A stretch of DNA of 13,318 nt, taken from NCBI GenBank assembly GCA_018664265.1, contig JABJOR010000537.1, positions 1 through 13,318 of the forward strand. The letters run 5' to 3'. Shown here piece after piece: positions 6,087 through 12,814 of this stretch; the first letter of the stretch is position 1; every line of letters begins with the position of its first letter. The notes below the pieces were generated by a model. That model was not told where the DNA came from and searched no databases. It saw only the letters and a list, made by a program, of their open reading frames with translations. Both the position numbers and the translations under genes were made by a program. The DNA is from Rhodospirillales bacterium (GTDB lineage: Bacteria > Pseudomonadota > Alphaproteobacteria > Rhodospirillales > Casp-alpha2).

Positions 6087-7211
6087 ATGATGACTGATTC
6101 TTTAATGATACCAAGCGCCATTCTTTTAATCGGATTTGCCTTATTGGCAGTCATGATCATCAGGAACACAAAATCTCGCAAGGACAGTGAAAACGATTTG
6201 GCTGGTGTGCTGATGACAATGCAGGAAACATCCAACAATCTGGGGGCCACCCAGACTGTATTGGCGGATCGACTGCAACAAGGCCAGACACAGTTAAACC
6301 AGCGTCTGGATTCCTTGCAAGGCCGCCTTGGAGACAGTCTTGCCAAGCAAACTGAAAAAACTGGCGAGTCACTAAAATCCCTGCACGAACGACTGGCCGT
6401 TATTGATGCTGCTCAACAAAATATTACGGACTTGTCCCAGCAAATGGTTGGCCTTCAGGATATTTTGTCTAACAAGCAGGCACGTGGTGCATTTGGCGAA
6501 ATTCAACTTAATGATCTTGTAACGAACACATTGCCTCCCAACGCCTATGAATTTCAATCTACTCTGTCCAATGGCAAAAGACCGGACTGTCTGTTGCTGT
6601 TGCCGCTGCCACCGGGGCCGATAGTTATTGATGCAAAATTTCCACTGAATTCTTATGAAGCGTTGCGAAATGCCGAAAACGATGTAGCAAAAATACAAGC
6701 CACACGGGCGTTCACCGCCGATATCAAAAAGCATATTACCGACATTGCCGACAAGTATATTATTCCTGGCGAAACCGCTGAGTCTGCATTGATGTTTCTG
6801 CCATCAGAAGCTGTCTATGCTGAATTACATGCAAATTTCCGTAACCTTGTCGAGGAAAGCTACAAACGTCGAGTCTGGATCGTTTCACCGACAACCTTGA
6901 TGGCAACACTCAATACGGTTCGCGCTGTGCTAAAAGATGCTCGCATGAAGGAACAGGCAGGGTTAATTCAGGATCAGGTCCTCAAGATGATGGAAGATGT
7001 CTCAAGACTTGATGGCCGTGTCAATAATCTGCGAACCCATTTCACGCAAGCCGAAAAAGATATTGCTCTGATCGAAACATCTTCAAAAAAAATCAATTCC
7101 CATGGTGAGAAAATTGAAGCCATGCAACTTGGCAATGATGACTCTCCGGCCGAAGATTTGGCTCCAGCATCCCCATCATCTCCTGTGCTCTCAGATCAAG
7201 CATCAGAATGA
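6087..7211 (+). CDS. rmuC: DNA recombination protein RmuC
   Basis: RmuC is a membrane-anchored predicted nuclease of the PD-(D/E)XK type, reported in E. coli to limit recombination at short inverted repeats. The product is 374 residues with the start used here. Residues 8-25 form one N-terminal membrane helix, about 35-128 are a Gln-rich coiled coil, and from about 129 comes the RmuC domain: NKQARGAFGEIQL, RPDCLLLLP and IDAKFPLNSYEAL, the last holding the conserved Asp and Lys of the nuclease core. A disordered Pro/Ser tail follows residue 350. The frame is open far upstream across antisense def, but that part is not RmuC-like. ATG-ATG at 6087-6092 follows an AAAGA sequence and immediately precedes the membrane helix. 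An ATG at 6045 is possible but has no ribosome-binding site. Convergent with recR. Confidence 0.93.
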   Translation: MMTDSLMIPSAILLIGFALLAVMIIRNTKSRKDSENDLAGVLMTMQETSNNLGATQTVLADRLQQGQTQLNQRLDSLQGRLGDSLAKQTEKTGESLKSLHERLAVIDAAQQNITDLSQQMVGLQDILSNKQARGAFGEIQLNDLVTNTLPPNAYEFQSTLSNGKRPDCLLLLPLPPGPIVIDAKFPLNSYEALRNAENDVAKIQATRAFTADIKKHITDIADKYIIPGETAESALMFLPSEAVYAELHANFRNLVEESYKRRVWIVSPTTLMATLNTVRAVLKDARMKEQAGLIQDQVLKMMEDVSRLDGRVNNLRTHFTQAEKDIALIETSSKKINSHGEKIEAMQLGNDDSPAEDLAPASPSSPVLSDQASE

Positions 7212-7239
7212 CGAAGATAACGGTGTCGAGTATTATGTT

Positions 7240-7833
7240 TTAAACTGGCCTACGAGCCCGCATTGCCGTTGAAAGAGTGCCTTCATCAAGATAATCAAGT
7301 TCGCCACCCACTGGAACCCCATGAGCAAGGGCTGTGACACTGACAGGGCTATCGCTCAGACGTTCAGCAATATAATGCGCTGTAGTTTGACCATCCACTG
7401 TCGCACTCAGGGCCAGCACCACTTCACTTACAGTGTTATCGCGTACCCGGCTGACCAGCATGGGAATATTCAAGTCCTCTGGACCAACCCCGTCCAGCGC
7501 AGATAATGTGCCCCCCAAAACATGATAATGGCCCCGAAACACTGCAGTGCGTTCCAACGCCCACAAATCAGCAACATCTTCAACAACACAAATCACCGAC
7601 TTGTCGCGTTTTTGATCGACACAAACTGAACATGGATCATTGGTATCGATATTGCCGCAAGTGTTACAATTCACAATGCCGTCATGGACGTCTTGCAATG
7701 CGCGAATCAGGGGCTGAAGCAATCCTTCCCGGCGTTTGATCAGATGCAACACCACCCGGCGGGCCGAGCGCGGGCCCAGTCCCGGCAGGCGGGACAAATG
7801 CTGTACAAGACGTTCGATAGCGGCATCACGCAT
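7240..7833 (-). CDS. recR: Recombination mediator protein RecR
   Basis: RecR works with RecF and RecO to load RecA on gapped single-stranded DNA. At 197 residues it is of normal length. Domains in order are: helix-hairpin-helix near residues 8-30 ([14 protein letters not shown]); a C4 zinc finger with Cys56, Cys59, Cys68 and Cys71 ([16 protein letters not shown]); a Toprim domain from about residue 79, with VVEDVADL carrying Glu85 and GHYHVLGG; and a C-terminal Walker-like [16 protein letters not shown]. The start ATG at 7833 lies 14 bases downstream of the ybaB stop, so ybaB-recR is an operon as in most bacteria. Its 3' end faces rmuC, 28 bases apart. Identification is secure. Confidence 0.97.
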   Translation of the reverse strand: MRDAAIERLVQHLSRLPGLGPRSARRVVLHLIKRREGLLQPLIRALQDVHDGIVNCNTCGNIDTNDPCSVCVDQKRDKSVICVVEDVADLWALERTAVFRGHYHVLGGTLSALDGVGPEDLNIPMLVSRVRDNTVSEVVLALSATVDGQTTAHYIAERLSDSPVSVTALAHGVPVGGELDYLDEGTLSTAMRARRPV

Positions 7834-7847
7834 AGGTATAGACTCTA

Positions 7848-8171
7848 TTAAAAGGGCAATTGCATTCCGGGTGGTAATTCAATCCCACCAGTGAGTTCTG
7901 ACATTTTTTCACGGGAAACTTCATCAGCCTTCAATCTGGCATCATTCATGGCAGCAACAATTAGGTCTTCCAGCATATCGGAATCCCCTTCACCAACCAG
8001 TGACGGATCAATTTTACAGCCTTTGGCTGCTCCCTTGCAGGTCATGGTAATTTCAACCATTCCGCCACCGGATTTCCCCGTGACTTCCATAGATTCCAGC
8101 TCGGATTGCATATCCTGCATACGAGTTTGCATTTCTTGAGCCTGCTTCATCATTTTGCCCATATTCATCAT
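7848..8171 (-). CDS. ybaB: YbaB/EbfC family nucleoid-associated protein
   Basis: A small (107-residue) DNA-binding protein of the YbaB/EbfC family, which forms tweezer-like dimers on DNA. Visible features are the long Met/Gln-rich N-terminal helix ([19 protein letters not shown]), the central strand region ending in EITMTCKG, and the C-terminal segment [19 protein letters not shown] followed by [12 protein letters not shown], all typical of the family. The first of two adjacent ATGs at 8171 follows GGAG with a 9-base spacer. It is directly upstream of recR. Unusually, the gene normally found before it, dnaX, lies about 4.6 kb away, so ybaB must have its own promoter in the 88-base gap before the divergent exonuclease gene. 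Confidence 0.96.
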   Translation of the reverse strand: MMNMGKMMKQAQEMQTRMQDMQSELESMEVTGKSGGGMVEITMTCKGAAKGCKIDPSLVGEGDSDMLEDLIVAAMNDARLKADEVSREKMSELTGGIELPPGMQLPF

Positions 8172-8259
8172 GGCATTTTACTCCGTAAATCAAACGATGT
8201 GTTTATAGTGTTTATATAGTCCGTTGAAGCCGTGTATAACAGGCATGAGAGGGAGAGTC
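8172..8259. promoter_or_regulatory. Divergent promoter region, ybaB-recR / exonuclease operon
   Basis: This 88-base gap must hold both the ybaB promoter (minus strand) and that of the exonuclease gene (plus strand). It contains an AT-rich core with two near-identical pieces, GTTTATAGT (8201-8209) and GTTTATATAGT (8210-8220), giving TATAGT- and TATAAA-like -10 boxes on the two strands. I could not pair these with convincing -35 boxes, so exact promoters are not assigned. Confidence 0.3.
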
Positions 8260-9090
8260 ATGCCACACAATAACCTGTTTGTCTTTGATATTGAAACCGT
8301 GCCCGATACAGAGGCCGTTCGCAACCTGACCGGCTTTGACGGAACAGATCCAGATGAATGCCGCGCCGAGCTGGAACGCTATCATCTGGATATCACCGAC
8401 GGACGCAACGCCTTTCCCCGCCAACCTTTTCACAAGATCGTTGCGATCAGTTTCCTTGAAACCGAAATTGAACGCCAAGGCACCGAAGAAGCCTTTTTAA
8501 TGCGTGAATTACGCTCAGGTGGCGAAGCCGGTGCTGATGAAAAAGCTTTGGTGCAAGGCTTTTTCAGCTACGTCGAGCGCCTGCGCCCCCGTCTTGTCAG
8601 CTATAATGGACGTGGATTCGATCTTTCCGTCTTGAAATACCGGGCTATGGTTCACGGTATCAGCGCCCGTTTTTTGTACAGCGACGGCGATAAATGGAAC
8701 AGCTATACCTCGCGTTATTCCGATGACTGGCACTGTGATCTGCTGGAAGTTCTCTCGGAATTTGGCGGATCAGCAAGGGTCAAGCTCAACGAAGTTTGCT
8801 CCGTGTTGGGTTTCCCCGGGAAATTCGGCGTTGATGGCTCCAAAGTCACAGAAATGATTGAAAATGGACAGGTTCAGGATGTCCGCGATTATTGCGAGAC
8901 CGATGTGCTCAACACCTATCTGGTTTACCTTCGATTGATGCACCATCGTGGCAAATTGAGCACAGAAAATTATAATCGTGCCATTGCCGATATTATTACG
9001 TTGATTGAAGCAGAAGGCGAAACCCGCCCACACTTGCAGGAATTCCTTGATGCCTGGGGCGAATCCTCAAACAATACATTTACCCTGTAA
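8260..9090 (+). CDS. Predicted 3'-5' exonuclease, PolB exonuclease-domain type
   Basis: A 276-residue stand-alone DEDDy exonuclease related to the proofreading domain of family-B DNA polymerases (DNA_pol_B_exo2 type). Exo I is FVFDIET with Asp10 and Glu12; Exo II is SYNGRGFDL with Asn116 and Asp121; Exo III is YCETD with Tyr211 and Asp215, the YxxxD form. All four metal-binding acidic positions are therefore present and the enzyme should be active on DNA or RNA ends. There is no polymerase domain. I chose the ATG at 8260 because GAGGGAGAGTC immediately precedes it. The frame extends 12 codons upstream to an ATG at 8224 with no ribosome-binding site. The DJ-1/PfpI gene starts 10 bases after its stop, so the two form an operon. 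Confidence 0.9.
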   Translation: MPHNNLFVFDIETVPDTEAVRNLTGFDGTDPDECRAELERYHLDITDGRNAFPRQPFHKIVAISFLETEIERQGTEEAFLMRELRSGGEAGADEKALVQGFFSYVERLRPRLVSYNGRGFDLSVLKYRAMVHGISARFLYSDGDKWNSYTSRYSDDWHCDLLEVLSEFGGSARVKLNEVCSVLGFPGKFGVDGSKVTEMIENGQVQDVRDYCETDVLNTYLVYLRLMHHRGKLSTENYNRAIADIITLIEAEGETRPHLQEFLDAWGESSNNTFTL

Positions 9091-9100
9091 GGACTGAGTT

Positions 9101-9700
9101 ATGAGAAAAATCGGAGCGCTGATCTTTCCCGGATTTGAACTTCTGGACCTGTTTGGCCCTCTGGAAATGTTTGGCATGCTGGCTGAGCAATTTACCATTC
9201 GCATTGTTGCCGAAACCGCTGATCCCATTAAAAGCTATCCAGGCCCAATGATCCTTCCTGATGATTTGACCAGTGATAATCAGGACTATGATATTTTATT
9301 AATCCCTGGTGGAGATGGCACACGGCGCGAAGTCGATAACGATGGCTTGCTGCAATGGCTATGGGAGAAATCTGCAAAGGCAGGACTGGTAGCCTCTGTC
9401 TGTACAGGAAGCGCCCTGCTTGCCAAGGCCGGATTGCTTGATGCCCGCAAAGCAACCACCAACAAGGAAGAATTTGACGAGACTACATCGAACGGCCCCA
9501 GTGTGCATTGGCAAAAAAAAGCCCGTTGGGTGCAGGATGGGCGATTCTTTACGTCTTCTGGCGTCTCTGCCGGAACAGACATGAGCCTCGCCATAATCGC
9601 TCACCTGCATGATCTAGCCACCGCTGAACAGATTGCACGCTGGGCCGAATACACCTGGAACCGTGACCCGAACAATGATCCGTTTTTTATTGCCCCCTAA
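9101..9700 (+). CDS. DJ-1/PfpI family protein (isonitrile hydratase-like)
   Basis: A 199-residue class-I glutamine amidotransferase-like protein of the DJ-1/PfpI superfamily, without signal peptide. The N-terminal strand-loop IGALIFPGFELLDLFGP has Asp16. LLIPGGDG (66-73) is the glycine-rich turn. The nucleophile elbow SVCTGSALLAKAGLL puts the catalytic Cys at 101. SAGTDMSLAI (from about residue 155) matches the later conserved glycine and aspartate. The layout is closest to the isonitrile-hydratase-like branch, where an N-terminal Asp and the elbow Cys are needed. However, substrates in this superfamily are hard to predict, and glyoxalase III or chaperone-type activity cannot be excluded. AAGGA, 7 bases before the ATG, overlaps the previous stop, consistent with an operon with the exonuclease. 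Confidence 0.85.
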   Translation: MRKIGALIFPGFELLDLFGPLEMFGMLAEQFTIRIVAETADPIKSYPGPMILPDDLTSDNQDYDILLIPGGDGTRREVDNDGLLQWLWEKSAKAGLVASVCTGSALLAKAGLLDARKATTNKEEFDETTSNGPSVHWQKKARWVQDGRFFTSSGVSAGTDMSLAIIAHLHDLATAEQIARWAEYTWNRDPNNDPFFIAP

Positions 9701-9796
9701 AAGCATGTTACATACAATTATAAAAATTAATTTCAAAAATAATCATGGATAATCTATAGTCGATAATAGTTTGGTGGATATAAATTCAGGAATGAA

Positions 9797-10258
9797 TTGT
9801 CAGGGTATATGACCAAGGTAAAGCAGGAACCCAAATACACTATACTCAATGACAATGCGCTTGTCGTTTGGCATGCAGAAGGTGTTCACCTTACCATTCG
9901 CGAGTGGATCAACTGGCAAAGTATACTCAGCCAATATCCAGATAAAGTACTCTCCTATAATCATCTCGTGGATTTTCGTGATGCAACCTGGGCTATCACC
10001 CGTGAGGAAATTATTGGGGCGCTTGGTTTTTCTGAACGATTGTTTGAGGACGAATATCCAGATCCTTCAAGCAAAAAACAAAAAAGCGCTATCGTTTGCA
10101 ATAGTTCAATTGCTATCGAGGGCTGGGAGGAATACATAAAATTAACAAATGTTCCCTCAAATCCATTCCATATCAAAGTGTTTCAAGACTTTCCCGAGGC
10201 TATATCTTGGCTCGGACATTCCGGTGAAGATTTTGAAGTTTGCCTCTCTATCATATAA
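9797..10258 (+). CDS. Hypothetical protein, possibly SpoIIAA/STAS-like fold
   Basis: A 153-residue soluble protein with no signal peptide. The pattern VVWHAEGVHLTIREW, then HLVDFRDATWAITREEI, then KSAIVCNSS, and finally FHIKVFQDFPEAISWLG resembles the single-domain SpoIIAA/STAS-like (SEC14-like) proteins common in proteobacteria. In those, a strand ending in D-x-R, an I-V strand, and a final F-x-D-x-x-x-A-x-x-W-L helix recur. This is a pattern-level resemblance and not a firm assignment. The start is uncertain. TTG at 9797 has AGGA at a 5-base spacing; ATG at 9809, in frame, has AGGG only 3 bases upstream. The gene stands alone after a 96-base AT-rich gap and is followed by a long terminator-like hairpin. 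Confidence 0.72.
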   Translation: MSGYMTKVKQEPKYTILNDNALVVWHAEGVHLTIREWINWQSILSQYPDKVLSYNHLVDFRDATWAITREEIIGALGFSERLFEDEYPDPSSKKQKSAIVCNSSIAIEGWEEYIKLTNVPSNPFHIKVFQDFPEAISWLGHSGEDFEVCLSII

Positions 10259-10274
10259 CCCTCTTATAACACAC

Positions 10275-10326
10275 AAAACGATTTTCACCCTGAAAACAAA
10301 ATTACGCTAGGGCAAATCGTTTTTTT
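10275..10326 (+). terminator. Terminator-like two-part hairpin with T-run
   Basis: AAAACGATTT (10275-10284) pairs perfectly with AAATCGTTTT (10314-10323). Inside it, CCCT (10288-10291) pairs with AGGG (10309-10312), leaving a 17-base apical loop. The descending arm runs into seven consecutive T (10320-10326). It begins 17 bases after the stop of the upstream gene, so it probably ends that transcript. The AT-rich outer stem and internal bulges make it weaker than a textbook terminator, and an operator role for the downstream gene is possible. Confidence 0.6.
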
Positions 10327-10381
10327 GCTTTAGAAATTCCCTTAATTATTTTTCAAAAACTTAAATATACAGGAAACAAAA

Positions 10382-11158
10382 ATGGCAAAATGGGTAAGAT
10401 TTGAATCTGGAAAGACCATCCAATTTGGAACGTTGGAAGGCGATGTGATTTCCATCCATGAGGGCAATATGTTCGATAGCCCAAAGCCAAGTGGCGAGCA
10501 GGTCAATCTGGCTGATGTAACTTTACTGACACCGTGCGAGCCATCCAAAATGTTTGGTCTCTGGAATAACTTTCATGCGCTTGCAGCCAAGCTAGGCAAT
10601 GACGCACCGGAAGAGCCACTGTACTTCCATAAATCCAGCAATGCGTTTCTGGCCCATGGCGGCGTTATACAACGCCCGGCGATTTATTCAGGTCGTGTTG
10701 TATACGAAGGTGAAATTGGCATTGTCATCGGAACTGTATGCAAGGAAATCAGTGAAGATCAAGCCGCATCAGCTATTTTTGGATATACCTGCATCAATGA
10801 TGTGACTGCCGCCGATATTATTGATAAGGACCCGACCTTTGCACAATGGCCCCGCGCCAAGAGTTTCGACACCTTCGGGCCTTTTGGCCCGGCAATCGGA
10901 ACAGGTCTTGATCCGGCAGACCTCAATATTGTAACGATCCTGAATGGTGACGAGCGCCAGAACTACCCGGTTGCCGATATGATCATCCCACCCCATAAAA
11001 TAGTGAGTATGATATCACAGGAAGTGACACTCTCACCCGGCGATATTATTTGCTGTGGCACCTCCATCGGTGTGGGGGTTATGAAGCAAGACAGCAACAC
11101 AGTCTCTGTCACCATTGAAGGCGTGGGAACATTGGAAAATACATTTATAAACAGCTGA
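10382..11158 (+). CDS. Fumarylacetoacetate hydrolase (FAH) family protein
   Basis: A 258-residue FAH-fold enzyme. The family hydrolyses, decarboxylates or hydrates beta-diketo acids and related enols using a Mg2+ or Mn2+ ion, mostly in catabolism of aromatic compounds or in oxaloacetate/acylpyruvate metabolism. Visible are FGLWNNFHALAAKLG (the usual GLNYxxHAxE region, here with Trp), PLYFHKSSNAFLAHGG, the metal ligands Glu109 and Glu111 in YEGEIGIVIG, Asp140 in INDVTAAD, Lys160 in RAKSFDTFGPFGP, and the closing PGDIICCGTSIGVG. All key residues are present, so it should be active; the substrate is not predictable. AGGA lies 7-8 bases before the ATG. The gene starts after the terminator-like hairpin and is probably co-transcribed with the GNAT-like gene 27 bases downstream. 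Confidence 0.92.
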   Translation: MAKWVRFESGKTIQFGTLEGDVISIHEGNMFDSPKPSGEQVNLADVTLLTPCEPSKMFGLWNNFHALAAKLGNDAPEEPLYFHKSSNAFLAHGGVIQRPAIYSGRVVYEGEIGIVIGTVCKEISEDQAASAIFGYTCINDVTAADIIDKDPTFAQWPRAKSFDTFGPFGPAIGTGLDPADLNIVTILNGDERQNYPVADMIIPPHKIVSMISQEVTLSPGDIICCGTSIGVGVMKQDSNTVSVTIEGVGTLENTFINS

Positions 11159-11185
11159 AGATCGTAAAAAGGGGAATTAATAACA

Positions 11186-11674
11186 ATGTATAACCCGCCT
11201 CTCGTACCTGATGATTTTGTTGTTCCGGCTGTTTTGGAAACAAGCCGCATGCGCCTGCGCCCGCTGACCATCCAGGATGTGGAGAAGGATTACGACGCCG
11301 TAATGACGAGTGAAGATCGCTTGCGCACCTTGTTTCATCCGGGCGGTGACTGGCCGTGCGGATTAACACTGGAACAAAACCTTGCTGAACTTGGTTGGCA
11401 TCAAACCGAATTTCAAGAACGAACGTCGTTTGCCTATACTGCCATCAGCCTCGATGAGTCAGAAGTTCTGGGATGCATGTACATTTACCCAACCAGAAAT
11501 TCAGACTATGACGCAGAAATCACCATGTGGGTGCGCCAGTCACAGGCTGAGAGCGGCCTTGATGAACATCTTTTTGAAATTGTAGAAAAATGGATTTCAG
11601 AGGATTGGCCATTGGAAAACCCGGCATATCCGGGCCGGCACATCAGCTTTGAAGACTGGCAGGCGCAAGCTTAA
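11186..11674 (+). CDS. GNAT-like N-acetyltransferase family protein
   Basis: A 162-residue protein of the GCN5-related acetyltransferase fold. LETSRMRLRPLTIQDVEKDYDAVM is the usual first strand-helix, FAYTAISLDESEVLGCMYIYP gives the paired central strands, and DAEITMWVRQS is the strand that precedes the acetyl-CoA loop. The loop that should follow (Arg/Gln-x-x-Gly-x-Gly/Ala) reads QAESGLDEHL and keeps only one glycine, so acetyl-CoA binding may be altered or lost. Proteins of this arrangement exist widely as uncharacterised acetyltransferase-like proteins. The ATG at 11186 follows AGGGG by about 11 bases, longer than ideal. It lies between the FAH gene (27 bases upstream) and a small ParB-like gene (34 bases downstream). 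Target unknown. Confidence 0.75.
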   Translation: MYNPPLVPDDFVVPAVLETSRMRLRPLTIQDVEKDYDAVMTSEDRLRTLFHPGGDWPCGLTLEQNLAELGWHQTEFQERTSFAYTAISLDESEVLGCMYIYPTRNSDYDAEITMWVRQSQAESGLDEHLFEIVEKWISEDWPLENPAYPGRHISFEDWQAQA

Positions 11675-11708
11675 GTCATAACTCGAAAATACAACAAGGA
11701 ATTTTATT

Positions 11709-11957
11709 TTGCTTAAAACCGTAATGGTAAAAATTGAAGATATATACATCCCGGCGGCACGACGCAGTGAGCTGGACCCAAACAAGGTTGAAGAAATTTG
11801 TAACGCCGTCATAGAAGATGTCGAGCAACGCCCAATTCAGGTCCGCAAAGGCAATGGACGCCTTGTTCTGGTCAAAGGCATCAATAGGCTGGAAGCCCGC
11901 AAGGCGCTGGGCGATGAAACCATCGGAGCCTACATGGTCAGCGCCCAGCAGCATTGA
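11709..11957 (+). CDS. Small stand-alone ParB N-terminal-domain-like protein
   Basis: An 82-residue protein starting at TTG, chosen because AAGGA lies 8 bases upstream (11696-11700); the first in-frame ATG at 11724 is too far from it. The sequence follows the ParB/sulfiredoxin N-terminal fold: a V-K-I-E-D-I strand, a helix LDPNKVEEICNAVIEDV, RPIQVRKGNGRLVLVKG, then INRLEARKALG and a final G-A-Y-M-V strand. In ParB the nucleotide-binding box is G-E-R-R-x-R; here it is GINRLEAR, with only part of the arginine pattern. There is no helix-turn-helix or dimer domain, so it is not a partition ParB. Function unknown. Its end is convergent with the CaiD-like gene, 12 bases away. Confidence 0.68.
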   Translation: MLKTVMVKIEDIYIPAARRSELDPNKVEEICNAVIEDVEQRPIQVRKGNGRLVLVKGINRLEARKALGDETIGAYMVSAQQH

Positions 11958-11969
11958 TTATTAGCGCGA

Positions 11970-12776
11970 TTAACGCCCTTTCCATACAGGTTCGCGTTTT
12001 TCGGCGAAGGCTCTGGGGCCTTCCAGGAAGTCTTCTGAATCGTTTACTTTTTCGTACCAGGGGAATGTTCCCATGCCACGACTCATGTGCTTGAAGGCTT
12101 TTTGTACGGACATTTCTGATACACCATAAAAAGTTTCCTTCAAGGCCCGAAGGGCAAGTGGGGCACCCTTGGAAATTTCTTCTGCCATGGCGCGTGACAC
12201 ATCCATCAATTCATCGCGTGGGACAATCTTGTGAACAAGCCCCCAGTGCTTGGCTTCCTCGGCGTCCATGCGGCGGCCTGTGTACATCATTTCCAAAGCC
12301 ACATTGTGTGGGATTTTCTTTGAAAGGCGCTGTACGGCACCTGCATCCGGCAAGAACCCGCGCTGCATTTCTGGCAACCAGATATTGGTTTCCGGAACAC
12401 AGATAATAATGTCGGACGCCAGAGCAATTTCCAGCCCGCCACCAATGGCATGACCATTCAGTGCAGCAATAACCGGCTTATACAAGTCCCACATTTCTGT
12501 GAACCCGGCAAATCCGCCCGGAGACATACCCATCATTTCCGGGCTTTCAATATCGCCATCGATCTCAGCAACCTCTTTTAAATCCCAACCGGCAGAAAAG
12601 CATTTTTCGCCTGTTCCTGTAATCAAGCCAACGGTCAGATCATCATTGTCACGCAAGTTTACAAATGCGTCATACAGCTCAAGTGTCATGGCTGAGTTAA
12701 TTGCGTTTACGGGTGCATTGTTCATGGTTATTTCCAGAACTTTACCTGTAGCCGCTGAGTTAATCATTGAAGACAT
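11970..12776 (-). CDS. Enoyl-CoA hydratase/isomerase family protein, CaiD-like
   Basis: A 268-residue crotonase-superfamily enzyme acting on acyl-CoA thioesters. The sequence most resembles carnitinyl-CoA dehydratase CaiD, including NAINSAMTLEL, TGTGEKCFSAGWDL, GGFAGFTE and the terminal GPRAFAEKREPVWKGR. The oxyanion-hole segments SAGWDL (61-66) and HAIGGG (109-114) are present. Both catalytic glutamates are kept: Glu116 in GGGLEIALA and Glu136 in LPEMQRG, the equivalents of Glu111 and Glu131 of E. coli CaiD. No carnitine genes (caiABC, caiT) are nearby, so the true substrate may be another acyl-CoA and I give no symbol. The ATG has GGAG 8 bases upstream. It follows the dnaX stop by 38 bases on the same strand, so it may be read from the dnaX transcript. 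Confidence 0.92.
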   Translation of the reverse strand: MSSMINSAATGKVLEITMNNAPVNAINSAMTLELYDAFVNLRDNDDLTVGLITGTGEKCFSAGWDLKEVAEIDGDIESPEMMGMSPGGFAGFTEMWDLYKPVIAALNGHAIGGGLEIALASDIIICVPETNIWLPEMQRGFLPDAGAVQRLSKKIPHNVALEMMYTGRRMDAEEAKHWGLVHKIVPRDELMDVSRAMAEEISKGAPLALRALKETFYGVSEMSVQKAFKHMSRGMGTFPWYEKVNDSEDFLEGPRAFAEKREPVWKGR

Positions 12777-12814
12777 GCGTGTTTCTCCTGAAATAATAGG
12801 GTGTTGTATTGGGT

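Noticed and set aside
6372..6734. 120-codon minus-strand open frame inside rmuC
   Set aside because: It overlaps the conserved RmuC domain in antisense and encodes Arg/Gln-rich sequence with no family resemblance.
9286..9610. Minus-strand open frames opposite the DJ-1/PfpI gene
   Set aside because: They are shadows of a gene with clear motifs and have no ribosome-binding sites.
8260..11957. Calling the accessory block a mobile element or genomic island
   Set aside because: No integrase, transposase, tRNA target, terminal repeats or phage genes are visible; only a change in gene content and strand.
11186..11957. GNAT-like plus small protein read as a toxin-antitoxin pair
   Set aside because: GNAT toxins usually follow a ribbon-helix-helix antitoxin; here the small partner lies downstream, resembles a ParB domain, and the acetyl-CoA loop is weak.
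11709..11957. Chromosome-partitioning ParB
   Set aside because: At 82 residues there is no helix-turn-helix, no dimer domain, no adjacent parA and no parS-like palindromes.
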